DNA of 64,000 bases. Source: Eretmocerus hayati (Eukaryota; Arthropoda; Insecta; Hymenoptera; Aphelinidae). The notes beneath the pieces were generated by a model. That model saw only the letters and a program-made list of their open reading frames with translations, had not been told where the DNA came from and made no database searches. The position numbers and the translations under genes were made by a program. The DNA is taken from NCBI GenBank assembly GCA_029851415.1, contig CM056741.1, positions 145,936,522-146,000,521 of the forward strand, given 5' to 3'. Numbering within the stretch: position 1 is the first letter of the stretch; each line of letters begins with the position of its first letter. Positions 1 to 11,547 of the stretch are shown here, in pieces.

Positions 1-498
1 TAGAACTGGCAATCTGGCAAGGGCTCTCATTTATTGGCTTCTGTATTTTTCCGCATATCCCCTACTGAAAATAATGGCTCATTAGAAAATTTCCTAAAAT
101 TGAGTCGGTAAATTTGCTAATTAATTAGGTCATTCATCAAAATCATTCGAATTTATCAAGATCTAGCGGGGTCATGGGTCATGTATGTTAACTATTAGGG
201 AGCTCTTAACAAATCGTTCAGATGGTCTACAGCTTTGATTAATTTTGATATACCCAAATATTTTCCATGAATAATGGACCCGATCAATAAGCCAATTTAT
301 CAACTCAATTTTAGGAAGCATTGTATCAGCCATTATTTCCAGTAGGGTCATCAAAACTGATTGGATATTTTGAAATTTAAATTGGGATTTCAATTATACA
401 GGGTGTCCATGTTCATGTGAAAAAGCCGCAAACAGACGATAGATTGAGGACCTACGGGACAAAGTGCGTACTGACCAACTTTTGGTAGATAAACCTTC
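1..498. other. Non-coding, nothing recognised
   Basis: AT-rich sequence with only short chance reading frames. I see no splice-bounded exon, domain or clear repeat in it. Confidence 0.5.
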
Positions 499-714
499 TT
501 AAGGGGATGTCGGAGTCCTATCAATATTGAACAGTTACCGACATGGTCGAGTTTTCGGATTTCTCGATGAATTTTTGAGATATCAAAAATCTAACCAGTA
601 ACACCGATTCTCTGAGCCATACAGAATCGGCGTTACTTAGGAGAATCCCGATATCTCGAAAATTCATGGAGAAATCCGAAAATTCGAAAATGTCGGTATC
701 CGACAGCCTCTTAA
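499..714. mobile_element. TTAA-flanked palindromic MITE
   Basis: An inverted repeat of about 210 bp is bounded by TTAA on both sides (499-502 and 711-714). The left end after TTAA reads GGGGATGTCGGAG and the right end, reverse-complemented, reads GAGGCTGTCGGATACC. Further inside, the block from ACCGACATGGTCGAG to the central CACCGATTCT is mirrored by AGAATCGG onward to about 695. There is no coding capacity. A TTAA target duplication is typical of piggyBac-type elements, so a piggyBac-mobilised foldback is a reasonable but unproven assignment. The arms are imperfect, which suggests an old insertion. Confidence 0.55.
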
Positions 715-1217
715 TTTCATGGTCGGGCGGCGACCGAGTCTTGATTCTTCAAATCTTCATTTGTGAAATACTGCAAAGTCTGTTATATATAAATCGAAAC
801 TATAAACTATAGTTTTGAAATAAAGGGCTGAGCAATTACACTGTCAAAATTTCAAAACCTTGAGGAGGTTGATAAGGAAAAACATTCCTTGCCCCCTGAG
901 ATGCATTGAAATAAACATCGATCCAAATTTGTGTGCTAAAATTTTTCAGCAGATGTAATCATGGTATCTTGATGTAGATATATTCAACCACAGTTATCAC
1001 AAAAAATGATCAAAAGATAACATTGAAATAGATAGGAAATAAGGTGACATAAATTTAATAGAGCAAAGAAGCAACTAAGAAAATGACGAATGATAAAACA
1101 ATAAGTTAGTGTAGTTCTCAACGATGAAAAATGAATAATATTAGGAAATTGGTAATTCATGGTGATCTACCTTTTGATAGCATGTCATGCATTTCTGTTA
1201 AGCCAAGTTGTACATAA
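715..1217. other. Downstream flank of the first BTB gene
   Basis: This is the 3' side of the minus-strand BTB gene. I found no clear AATAAA on the minus strand close to the stop codon, so the 3' UTR and polyadenylation site cannot be placed. Confidence 0.35.
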
Positions 1218-2228
1218 TTAGGTCATTACTGAAAAAGGACTCACAATTTCCAAGTTCAAAGGATTCATCACAGATTCCCTGTAAAGCTCATCAACAAGGA
1301 GTGGAAAATTAGTAACAAGATCTGTGTATCCCACTGTTTTGATTACTTCTTTAGCATGTCGATTAATGAAAGAAATGCATGTTTTCTTTAATCCAGGCAT
1401 GTTATTCGCACTAGCAATGGCTAATATTGAGGCAGCTTTATCAATGTTGAGATTCTGGGTGAGATACTGTGTGCATTGATTCTTCAAATGCTCAAGAGAA
1501 AATTTTTCAGCTGCTACACAAAGCTCAGATGTGATATTCTCGAAGTTATCAACTCGTCCAGAGTAGATAAACTTGAGAACTTGTGCAAGAATATCCCCCT
1601 TCACATCTGTTATCTCAACCATAGACCTTTTATCTTCATTTTGCGCAAACAATTGGGCAAAATAAGGACTTCGCTTTGCAAGGATGATCTTGTGAGCATA
1701 AAACTTGCGATCGGCATCAGCAACAAGAACGACATCACTGAAACTCTTTGTGGTGAGATAAGCACCAAAGTCTGAATCGTTAGGGATTACTTTGGGATGG
1801 TGTAGCCTTCTGGACAATTGAACCAATTCGCCAGCTTTTTGAGATGATTTCTGCATCTCATCAGACAACCCATTACTCTTGGGTTGAGGCAGTTTAAAAA
1901 TAATGTTTTGATCTTGATTCTGATCATTTGATGTAGTAACAACTTCTGAAGATCTACTAAGGCTCAATGGAAAATTAGAGTTTGTGACCAAGGGATTAGG
2001 AGGCTTATCCTGAGTCATCGACTGGGTTTTCGAAGCTCCAACTCTAGGACTATCAATTCTTTGGTGGAGTGAAAATGTGATGGATTGGCCAGATGCTTTC
2101 CTCTCCTGCTGCTTCATCTGATTGAATTCATTGAATTGAGCTGCAGCAACTTGTAAATTAGCAAGTGAAATCCTTTGAGCTAGAGCCATGGCTTGCAAGT
2201 TCTTAGCACGTTTTGCAGGAGTTGACAT
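1218..2228 (-). CDS. BTB/POZ-BACK protein, SPOP-like without MATH domain
   Basis: A continuous frame of 336 codons from the first ATG, at 2228; the frame extends upstream only through a TTG, which is not a plausible eukaryotic start. Residues about 1-150 are polar and probably disordered. A BTB/POZ domain follows at about 153-250, with the typical FSDVVLVAD, YAHKIILAKRSPYF and VLKFIYSG blocks. A BACK/3-box-like helical region at about 251-320 matches the C-terminal layout of SPOP and TD-POZ proteins. Family members usually act as dimeric substrate adaptors for Cullin-3 ubiquitin ligases. The N-terminal MATH substrate domain of SPOP is absent, so any target would have to be bound by the disordered segment; that is inference. 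A GTGAGT donor-like site overlaps the last codons (about 1237-1242), so the true C-terminus could lie in a further exon. The neighbouring gene at 4281-5723 is a paralogue on the same strand. Confidence 0.85.
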   Translation of the reverse strand: MSTPAKRAKNLQAMALAQRISLANLQVAAAQFNEFNQMKQQERKASGQSITFSLHQRIDSPRVGASKTQSMTQDKPPNPLVTNSNFPLSLSRSSEVVTTSNDQNQDQNIIFKLPQPKSNGLSDEMQKSSQKAGELVQLSRRLHHPKVIPNDSDFGAYLTTKSFSDVVLVADADRKFYAHKIILAKRSPYFAQLFAQNEDKRSMVEITDVKGDILAQVLKFIYSGRVDNFENITSELCVAAEKFSLEHLKNQCTQYLTQNLNIDKAASILAIASANNMPGLKKTCISFINRHAKEVIKTVGYTDLVTNFPLLVDELYRESVMNPLNLEIVSPFSVMT

Positions 2229-2345
2229 GTTCAATCTTGCTTAGCCCCACGTGTTTCTTTTCGTCTTAAATGTTGGTTAATTAGATTGATTATCACGGCG
2301 TCCCACAGATGGGTCACACTTGATTTACCTGACAATCAGTAAAAG
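2229..2345 (-). promoter_or_regulatory. Probable 5' UTR with a short intron upstream of first BTB gene
   Basis: Read on the minus strand, a CAG/GTAAAT donor near 2333 is followed by a branch-like CTAATTAAC and an acceptor-like ATTTAAG about 65 bases later. The coding ATG lies at 2228. This would make a short 5' UTR intron of insect size. It is inferred from splice consensus only; no transcript evidence is available. Confidence 0.3.
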
Positions 2346-4280
2346 GTATTTGCAAATCCAGGTCTCCTTCTTGTGAAGTGGAGAAGTTATGGAGAGTGAG
2401 ACTGCGGCGACCTGCGGTTCAACGATCCTAATGCGGTACGTACGGTACGCTTACGGTTGGTCGGTTGGATCGGGTTGAGAACTTCACCGCATCGATATGA
2501 TTCGAGTGTCGACTGTCGAGTCACGAGTGGTCGCGAGTCGAGTTCGAGATTTGAGTCGAGCCGGTCAAGCGTTCGATCTCGACCGAGTCCCTCTCTCGAC
2601 TTATTTATGTCGAGGTTTGGCTGGTTTGACTGATGTTTGTAATGATCTCCAGGAAAAAAAGCATGTGTTTTTTTCTCATCTCGGTTATTCTCAGTAAAGA
2701 AAATGACATTTGGAGGAAAAAGCGATTCCGCTTTCTCGGCGGGTCTCGGGGTCTCTCGCTATATATATAATATATATATCTCGGTATACCTCTCTAACAC
2801 GCGCGCAGATTCTGGCAAATAGATAGATACTCATGATACCGATACAATCGGATAATCGTTTAGACACGGGCTGTAATTGCAGGTAAGATAAGTTATTGTT
2901 CCTCTTTATCTCAGTACAATCATGAGATTTCGTCGTGTTTTTTGTGGGGATCATGACGACGTGACTACTGCAGCGCTGCAGGAATGAATGGAATGAATGT
3001 ATGGACTCACCCAATAAAAATGTTCACTTAAAAAGTTGTCTCCTAGTAACTATGGTAGGCCATTAGATGGTTATCTGGATTACAAATATTCATGATGGAA
3101 ATCATCCGAGATTATTTGTTTCTTCACAAGTTTCCCAAGACCTGACCATAACACTTGATAGTGCTGATTGACAATAAACTGTTGAGAATTTTATGTCAAC
3201 TATAAAAGGAAGACGAGAATCTTTTGGCCCAAATTGATCAAATGAAAACTTTATAAATTATTTTTTTTCATCACAGTAGCAGACTTCTGTTAACTATTGA
3301 ATTTCCGTTGGAATTGTGACACACATTGGCTAATAGGTTTGACTACACCTCTCTTGAAAGTAAAGCACAAAAATATATGAAATTGTCACAAGAAATCATT
3401 GAGTATGAATCTTTCATGCTTCACTACTGAATGAGCGGATGAGTTATTCTGCTCAATCCTAATAATATTGGACTATCCAATCCAGAGATGGTTATCGTTG
3501 TATTATGCCACAAAGATTGAATGAGCTTCCAATTTTGAATTTTATCAAGAATAAAGAAATTTTGGTGATGTATTTCTACCACTAGTTGTGAAGAATACAT
3601 GTGCTATGTAGATTGAATGTTTAGTAACCAAGTACAGCTATCTTAGTTTATCCTCACATGACAGAAGAAACTATGAAAACTTTTGGAAAATGATTTATTC
3701 ACCACTTTCTTGTCACAAATTATGTACATTTACCTGATTAGTGTACATAACTTTTCTCTGGAGAGTGACTGTGCTAATTACATTGGTAATATCTGAATCA
3801 CTAGTGGAGTGCTCAAGATTTGGGTTGAGACAGTCGAGTTGAGTAATTACTCATGATAAATTTAATCAAATTCACAATATAAAAAAAAATGGTTCACAAA
3901 GAAATTTAAACTTCACTCAAAACGATCTCATCAACAGCTGATTTCCTGAATCGTCTCCGAACTGTCCAAGTCTAAGTTACAGATAGACCTCACATAATTG
4001 TGAAGATTCTTTACATTGTTATCGAGTCATTAGTTGTTTGAATACTTATTGGCACTATTCAAAAAACACAAATTGTCACAAGATCTTTATCCACACCTAC
4101 TGAAATACCCACATCAGCAAAGAGTCAAATATCCTACAAGGCTAGACTATCATTTCTAAAGATAAAATCAAACATCCTTCTCAGAAATACTTTGTAAAAT
4201 TTAGACTTATGACTAACTATATTGAGCAAAGTCTGCACAAAATCAGACGTCTCATTGTCAAATCTCAACTCAAGAGCTAT
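2346..4280. other. Intergenic region between the two BTB genes
   Basis: The first part, about 2400-2640, is GC-richer with repeated TCGAG-type words and may be the promoter of the downstream BTB gene. A TA microsatellite lies at about 2760-2780. The remainder is AT-rich. A minus-strand AATAAA at about 3694-3699 is a possible polyadenylation signal for the upstream BTB gene, some 590 bases past its stop. No coding sequence is supported. Confidence 0.4.
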
Positions 4281-5723
4281 TTAACTAGTCTTGACAGCAA
4301 TGTGAAAGTAGAGCTCTGCCAACAAGTATGGGTGGGACTCAACAAGCTTCTTGAAGTCGACAGATCGAACGATCTGAGCTGCATGTTGGTTGATAAACTC
4401 GATCGACTTCTTTTTGAGTTGGATATTGCAGCTTTGATGGCTTATAATCAGAAGATTCACAGCATTGTCGAGGGTGAAAGTGACGTTGTCGACGGTAATT
4501 GCCTTGGCGCAACGCTCTTTCAGTTCGCGAAGCACGTACCGCTCTGCCGCGAGGTACAACTCATAGGCACAGCTTTTGACCCTGGTGACGGTGCCCGAGT
4601 AAATGTATCTGAGCACCTCCTCCATCACAATTTCGCTCACATCCTTTACCTCGATACGCAGTTTTACTTCGCCACCAAACAGTTTGAGCATGTTCTTGAA
4701 TACAGGGCTCTTGGCTGATAGCACGACCTTGTGCGCATGGAACTCGCGCCCTGAATCCGCTACGAGAGTTACATCGCTGAAGTCTTGTGAATTGAGGAAC
4801 TCAACAAACTCTTTGCTGCATAACCGGTCGTCGGCGATCTCAGCGGCATCAGTTGAACTTGCGGTCTCGCTCGATTCCGAATTCGTTTTCCCTACTTCAG
4901 TGCACGTCGATGCAGAAATGTTTGCATTCAGGGAGGTATTGAAGTTCAGGTCCTTCTCCACTTTTATACGAGGCTGCTGTATCAGTGGTGCCTGCTGATG
5001 CTGCTGTTCAGTTGTATTAGATGCTGGAACTTTGTGAGGTGACACAACCAAAATCTGCTGTTGCTGTGGAGATGTCACCACCTTCGAGACCTGCTGCTGC
5101 TGTTTCTCCTGGACTGATGTTGCAGGCAGGTCTTGTAGTTGGTGTTGACTTTGTGATGTTTGGATCGCAGGCTCATCCATAGTTGTAACCTGTTGCTCTT
5201 GATCTTGATTTGATGACATTACAGTTGGAGTCTGAAGCTGTTGCTGCTGGATCATTGTGGCAGATTCAAGCTTAGGTTGCTGCAGTCGATGTTGTGCATT
5301 TGAAACCTGTTGCTGCTGTTGGTGGTGAGGAGACATTGGAGGATTGGTGATAGCCGCAAGGAGGGCACTTTGAGCACTGGCAGTCATATGCTGAGGTGCA
5401 TCGACGTGGATTACATGGCAGTGCTGCATATGTTTCCTTGGTGTAGTCCATTCGTTGTTTGAAGTCGCCAGGGCGAACGGCGAGGCGAGCGGATTTTTTG
5501 TCGGACTGTCATCAGCCGCGGATGGCAGGGGGTTGTTGGGATTGCGGACAGCAGCAATTGTGCCTGGCTTGGTCATCACAGCAGGTGTCACGCGTATCAA
5601 GGGCTGCGAGAAAATTCGGGTGACTGGATCCGATACACCGCCATCCGATGCAGTGGTTGCCGTTTTGAGACGCTTGGTAACTGCAGGCCCGCAAGTGAAC
5701 GTCGTCTGGTCTGATCGTTTCAT
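4281..5723 (-). CDS. BTB/POZ-BACK protein with poly-Gln N-terminus
   Basis: Open frame of 480 codons from the ATG at 5723; upstream the frame continues only to a TTG. Residues 1-300 are low complexity, rich in Gln, Ser, Thr and Pro, with many short Q4-Q5 runs encoded by CAG/CTG-rich DNA, and are probably disordered. The BTB/POZ domain lies at about 313-405, with FSDVTLVAD, FHAHKVVLSAKSP and LRYIYSGTV. A BACK-like segment with FINQHAAQIV occupies about 406-475. The fold is that of SPOP-type Cullin-3 adaptors, again without MATH. BTB and BACK are clearly related to the neighbour at 1218-2228, so the two look like a tandem duplication with diverged N-termini. Poly-Gln linkers are common in insect transcriptional regulators, so a nuclear role is possible but not shown. 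The overlapping plus-strand frame at 4209-4718 is a shadow of this gene. Confidence 0.85.
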   Translation of the reverse strand: MKRSDQTTFTCGPAVTKRLKTATTASDGGVSDPVTRIFSQPLIRVTPAVMTKPGTIAAVRNPNNPLPSAADDSPTKNPLASPFALATSNNEWTTPRKHMQHCHVIHVDAPQHMTASAQSALLAAITNPPMSPHHQQQQQVSNAQHRLQQPKLESATMIQQQQLQTPTVMSSNQDQEQQVTTMDEPAIQTSQSQHQLQDLPATSVQEKQQQQVSKVVTSPQQQQILVVSPHKVPASNTTEQQHQQAPLIQQPRIKVEKDLNFNTSLNANISASTCTEVGKTNSESSETASSTDAAEIADDRLCSKEFVEFLNSQDFSDVTLVADSGREFHAHKVVLSAKSPVFKNMLKLFGGEVKLRIEVKDVSEIVMEEVLRYIYSGTVTRVKSCAYELYLAAERYVLRELKERCAKAITVDNVTFTLDNAVNLLIISHQSCNIQLKKKSIEFINQHAAQIVRSVDFKKLVESHPYLLAELYFHIAVKTS

Positions 5724-6900
5724 GTTGAGTATCAATGACTTTTCGAGACACCTACAGAAATTCGTAAATGATCAGTTGATGTTTAGGTGACATTCCCACT
5801 GAAAAGCATTAGTGTATCCATTTGTTCATTGGACCGAAAAATACGATCCGAAATACAGTAACAAGTCCTTAGGAAATTACGAATTGCAAGCAAGGTCGTG
5901 ATAGAATGATGATCACTAGACTAGAGGGTTCACTAATGATCACAACCACGACGATGATAATCAGCTATGGTATGTAATCGAAGCCTCTATCCATTCGTGA
6001 TACGGTGATAAAAATTCTCATTTAAAGAACTATTTGAACCCCGAAGAGGAACGTTGAACAAAACATCAATCCTTATTCAGTGCATGCATTGCATATGTTC
6101 TTGCTATTTCATGCACGAAATATCTACATGAATCATGAAGAGCTCTTTGTAACATGATCTCTTCCGTGATCGTATTAATTCACAACATTTGTGATTCTAC
6201 AGGTAAGTTAGCACTCGAGCTAGCATGATGAATATAATTCAGTATCAGCGAGAAGCGAAAACAGTCCCATCATTGAGGTAAATGAGACGGTATTTTTCCA
6301 CCATAATTCGATCAGGCAGGACGAGACTCGTATTCTCGAGTCCAACAAGCTCGACGAGCCTTCAATTGTAAACAAAACGTAAGGTCAAAGATCTTGTGTA
6401 AAAGGACTGAATCGCGATTAGTACCTGTTGCACGTATAAATAAAGTTCCCACAAAAAGCTTACCTTGCCATCAATCGAAGATGTCGGTGAGATAACAGGT
6501 TATGGTTATTATGCGTCTGCAACTTTGGCGCGATCACAACGGATCACAACGTGTAAGTAGGTATCAGAGCTTTGTTGGTGTTCTGTGTGTGATAATTATT
6601 GAACTGACTCCAAGTCCAAGAGCGGGATCCGATGGAGAGGAATGATGCTCGTGGCTGATGAAATCCAGGATCCAACTGAAGAGATATCTTCATGAGTTGT
6701 TTGCTTTTTCTATCACATACCCCCTCGCATGCACCACGTGCCACGGATTTTGAGATTCTGAGTTTGAACGGCATCGGCTCGAGGCTCGAGTTTGTGGGCT
6801 TGCTCTCCACTCGTTTATATGTTATCAACTGGAATTCACACGATATAATGGTGCAAGAACAACAGCGGATGAGTTGCTGCGTACTTTGGTGACCCTGAAG
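5724..6900. other. 5' flank of second BTB gene, no coding
   Basis: Sequence upstream of the second BTB gene on its strand. I see short chance frames only. Exons of a 5' UTR may be present but cannot be placed without transcripts. Confidence 0.3.
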
Positions 6901-7150
6901 TGAAGACGACAACACTGAAACACTGAAGAAACCTCACTCAGCGCAGCGTGAGACGGTGTGAGACGATGCCAACTGATCGGACTGATCCGATATGGCGGAC
7001 ACTTATTGACGGCTCGACGTACTCGTCTCATCTGATCTGCCTGCTGCACTAAGTACTGTACACGTGCGCCGCGCGCCGCTGACGGCGACCAACGGCAACG
7101 GAGCAACATCGACATCGACGGCCCTGCGGATCAAATGACGAAATCGGCTG
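6900..7150 (-). promoter_or_regulatory. GC- and CpG-rich candidate promoter / 5' UTR region
   Basis: A local island of high GC with many CpG dinucleotides in otherwise AT-rich DNA. It contains a CACGTG E-box (about 7061-7066), the word CCGCCATATCGG and several CAGTG repeats on the minus strand. Its position 1.2 kb upstream of the minus-strand BTB gene suggests a promoter or non-coding first exon for that gene. Open frames in it are a by-product of base composition. Inference from composition and position only. Confidence 0.3.
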
Positions 7151-8643
7151 CTGGAATCGACCAGAATCGACTGCTGCACTTGCTTCAGTAAGTATTATGT
7201 TTCAGTTCAAGGGTGAAAGTTTCCAAAAGCTTATTTTTTCCGATTTTTTTCCGTTCATTTTACATCGTTTTGTTAGCTACTTTTTGCGACGGCCCCACAC
7301 CGCAATAAAATTAACTGCAGATCGAGATAATTATGGGACCGCCGGCGGACGCAGGTCAAACTTTCTGAAATTTCACTGCACTGGCATATTGGGTCCGAGG
7401 GTATCGCATTGTTTTTTGTATGCAAGTGTTTGAGTGCTGCAGCAGCTGGTTGGCGTCTGGACGACAGTTGTTCTTCCGGGTTACAAGAGGTATTATCGAG
7501 GATTATCCCAAATTTGGCGCATCTCAAATACGCTGCAGCAGCTAAAGATGAGCGACGACCCTGAAAGTGCCTGAAAGCACCCCAAGGATGCGTGATTTGT
7601 TTGTCATTAGTAAACGGTGATGCCACATGAGGGAATGCAATAGCGCCTGCCAATAGAATAGTCCGTCATAAAACGATCTAAAGTGCGAATAGTTCTGGAA
7701 TACGTGTGCTCGACGGGGTAATCGTCAACGTTCTGAACATCGTGTTTTTTTCTTGTTTGGCGCAATGCATTTTCCCATCTTCAAGCAGTTCTTTCTTCGC
7801 GCTATTTTATAACTACATCTAATTACCTTGCGAAAGTAACAGCTCCGTCCTCAAGTCAAATCAACTACTTCCTGATAGTAGTTAATTGAAACACTACGCA
7901 CCCGATTGTATAGCAACATTTATAATCAGGGCCATGCCTTCAACCTCGCCTTCAACAGATCCCTCATATCGAAAAACGTGTACAGTTTAATACAACAAAA
8001 TCCATTTTCCGTCGACTTCTCGACCTTTTGGGGTTTTTTTCCCATTTAAAGCGATATTCGAAGCGATAGTCTGACATACTGGCTCAATAAACTATCAATA
8101 AACGATCAATATGTTCAATATAATCAACTTTTATCCGAGCCTTTCTTATTTATTTCAAAAATGTTCGCGCAGATTCGATCATTTTAAAAACATTCTTTGA
8201 ACATTCAATTAAGTAATAGAGGAACGCACGCGGACGTTAGCGAGCGATGAGGCGGTCCGATTATTTTCTCATATTGGAATCTTGAGTTTCCGGGATTTTG
8301 TAATCCTCGAGGTAATCCTTTTAGTCTCTCCGGCGCAGTACTGAACTGTCACCTTCACCCGTAGCCACGGTCGTATGTTTCTCTCATTTTTTTTATCTTT
8401 TCTTTTTATTATAATAACGTGATCACGTTAGAATCACAGGCCGAAAACGAATATCCGTTCAGGGCGGGAACGTTTTAGGAACTACTAAGCCCTCAGGCTC
8501 GTTAGTAGGAACTTGCTAGATTTAAGAAGATTTCGAAAGTGCGACCCCAAATACATAGATAGCTTGAAAAATAAGAAGCCGTGGCCCTCGTAGGAGTCAG
8601 TATGCACCAGCACACACTGTTATTGCAATCATGTCAAAGCATA
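7151..8643. other. Non-coding, nothing recognised
   Basis: No domain-bearing frame, no clear inverted repeat. Several T-rich tracts. Confidence 0.4.
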
Positions 8644-9848
8644 GGGGAGAGTGGGGCGAAATTGGATAAGTGAGATAGCTCGGTCGGAGGCGAGTCTAGG
8701 CTTTCGCCGCGTAAGTTCTCTTTTAATACCATCACAGACAATGGTTTTTATCGCGGTTAGACCTCCCAAAACGATACTGGGAGGCCACGCTGACATAGGG
8801 GTGCTCTTCAAGGGCCTCACGCGGTTTATTTTCCAAATGCAAAAATTCACGTCACTTCTGTAAAAGTGGACGAGCTTAATCGCCGTTTGAGGGTCAAAAA
8901 CTACATTACAAAACGAAGATTTTGAGCCGTCGTGGGCCAAAATCGCCCCACTTGAACCCAAGTTATCGCAATTCTGCGAAAAAAACGCCTGGGGCCATTT
9001 TTGGACGAATTGGTGGGGGCGAAATTGGACAATGCTAAATCCCATTTAAAACTGGTCGACCGATCGCCTGTCCGTATTTTCCGAGGATTACTGCTCGTGT
9101 CGAGGCGCGTGTGCATCTGTACGAATCTTTCGAAGCGCGGGAGGTTGGAGATGAGTTAGGTTATCGAAAATGGGTGAAAAAATGAAGTTACGATGTCCAA
9201 TGATGGTTTTAGGAGTCAGTTTAGAGGTCAGAAGTCGCTTTCTACGTGTTCGAAAATAGCGCTCGATTTAAGCATTTTCGGCGACATTGCCTCGAATGTT
9301 ACACACTATCAGCGGGATCGTTTATGTAGAGGCGAGTATGAGTACCTCCAATATGAAGAAAAACGAGAAAAAGTCAACTCTTAGAAGCCACGAGTCTATT
9401 ACTGATTTGCTGAAGACGGTAGTGCACCAATGAAGCGCCTATTTCAATAATGCTGAAGAATGACACAAAAATGAATCGCTTGCTCGGGCTATGGGAGGAT
9501 GTAAAAGTCTCAGGCGGGTTTCCCTCTTAGTTCTGAGTTATTACCACGTGTTTTGATGAGCAAATGCGACTCTAATAGGTAAGGAATAATGTCGTATATC
9601 TCAATTTTGGAAGGCCGTCCAAATTTGCCCCCAAAACTTGTCAAAAGTGCCCCCAAGCTCGGGGCGAATTTGGACAGATTTTTGTTTTTCAACTTCAAGA
9701 AAAAGCATGAACGCTGAGAGCTAGGGGTCTGAAAATTTTTTTACACTATATTCAATAGTTGAACTTCAAAGTCCCATAGCGCGCCTAGCCCCAAGTATCG
9801 TCAGATAGCCCCACTGCAAAATCCGTCCAATTTCGCCCCACTCTCCCC
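8644..9848. mobile_element. TA-flanked DNA transposon with 23-bp TIRs (family A, non-autonomous)
   Basis: The ends are perfect 23-base terminal inverted repeats beginning GGGGAGAGTGGGGCGAAA, flanked directly by TA on each side (8642-8643 and 9849-9850), giving an element of 1,205 bp. The motif GGGGCGAA(A)TTGGACA, or its complement, recurs internally at about 9014-9030 and 9608-9675, so the subterminal regions carry several extra copies of the terminal box, as in many cut-and-paste elements. There is no transposase frame, so it would need a transposase in trans. The TA target points to a Tc1/mariner-like integration specificity, but the TIR is not one I can assign. The perfect TIR match suggests recent activity. 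Confidence 0.8.
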
Positions 9849-9850
9849 TA

Positions 9851-11547
9851 CTATTTTAAATATTTCATCAGGGGCTCTCGGCTGAATCTTCATCATTGGA
9901 TGACAAAATGAGACTGGAACGTTTCTCAGACTTCCACACGAGGAAAAAATGTTCACTCTTCTATAACATCCTAACCCTCAAACTCTCTGTGATCACGGTG
10001 ATCCTCTTGGATGACATGGAAAGTCCTTTGACTCGAATCTGCATTGCGTTGATCGTAAAATTTTACATAGCAATAGTGTTTTCAGAACTTCTTACGATAC
10101 GAGAGATATGGCGAGAGATCACAGCGATCACAGATATCACAAATATCACCTCGGTTATCACAGGGACATAGAGGTATGTAAGAGCTAATTTCTCAATATT
10201 GGCCTACTAGTGTGAAAAGTCGCGCTCGCACGGTACTCAAGGCATCCCCTGCTCATTTCAGAAGGGGTTCATTCATGTTTCAACATCGAAAGATGATGGT
10301 TCAAGCGTGAGCCACTAAGAAAATCGAAACTTTGGAAATAACTGTCGGATATCTAAAAAAAACCTCGAAACAGAGTCACCATTTCATGGTGTGTACCAAA
10401 ACTGGAAATCAGGGAAAACTCAAGGAATCCTGACGTAGAACCTGGATATTTTCACAAATGCGTCAGCTGACTTGCTATTCATTCGCTTTGCAACGGCCAT
10501 CAATTTTTCGATTCGAGTGAAAGCAATCCTTTAAATGAGTAATTCCACATCGATTCCGCACGGTTTCCTCCCACCATTTTAATATTTTTCTATGTTCTTT
10601 TTCCGTTCCACGGTGTCGACAAAAGAATATCCTAAAGTTTTTAGGCCCAACAAAATTTGTTTGAATTACCCAGGTCTATGTGAGTATATCCGATGTAAAA
10701 TGACTCGACAAACACGACAAAGTCAAACTCAAAGCTCTGCAAGAAACTCCAGCTTTATAAAAAATCGTTTTCTATTTTTTGACTTTTTAATGCACAAAAA
10801 AAATTGTAGGGAAGCAATAACTTAGAAATGATGCTCCAACATGTTTCACATGTAGATTACAATAACAGCAACCGAAAACATAATTGAAAAAGAATTTTTC
10901 TGAACATGTTAAAAAAGCTACACCGACATCGTAAATTAAGATTATTTTGAGTCTGTCAAGGACCGAAAAGTTTTTGAAAATGTTGGGCAGATGTTAAATT
11001 GATAGGTTTTTGAACCCTCTTTCAAATTCCGTGAGCAGAATCGCGATAGGTGGGAGCAGTTCAAAGCTGTGCGCGAATCCCCGAGTCAGTTTCTCAAATT
11101 TTGAATTTATAGCAGGATCCCTCAGATGAATCTGGGTGACGCAAAAATAATCTTTAGGCACTCAAAAACCATCTTTTTTCAACATTATGAACCGGAAAAA
11201 AAACATATCGATGGATAACAAAATGGTCAGAGAAAATCTTGCGGAATTGACGTGGATTTACTCTCCAGTCTCGAACGAGTGTGCATCATGATCCATTTCT
11301 GCATCCCTTGGTCGCTGATATTAGCTGTTTCGATCCTTGTATTGCTTGTGACCAAAAAGTTGCTGAGCAACGTTTATCCCTATAGCTCTAAGCATTTTCA
11401 TTGACACAACGTTGATATCATCTTCTGAGGCAGAGAATGCCGAAAGAGAGCATTGGAAAACCTGGAATACTCAGAGAATTTTTTGAAGGAGATTTGGTGG
11501 ACACCGTGCATTTGCAAAAAAGATTTTGTAACTTTCCACGATCAATA
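9851..11547. other. Non-coding with a possible eroded exon
   Basis: A frame at about 9872-10168 is open from an acceptor-like TTTCATCAG and encodes a hydrophobic stretch, but it ends in a stop just before the only donor-like GTATGT. I regard it as chance or a remnant. The rest, to 11,547, shows nothing recognisable. Confidence 0.3.

Noticed and set aside
2691..3014. 107-codon minus-strand frame with hydrophobic segments
   Set aside because: It crosses a TA microsatellite and lies in the probable promoter region of the first BTB gene; no domain or splice support.
4209..4718. 169-codon plus-strand frame
   Set aside because: It is antisense to the BTB/BACK coding sequence at 4281-5723, which has recognisable domains; a shadow frame.
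9872..10171. Exon of a membrane receptor (hydrophobic frame)
   Set aside because: The frame ends in a stop before the only donor-like site and no partner exons or recognisable motif were found.
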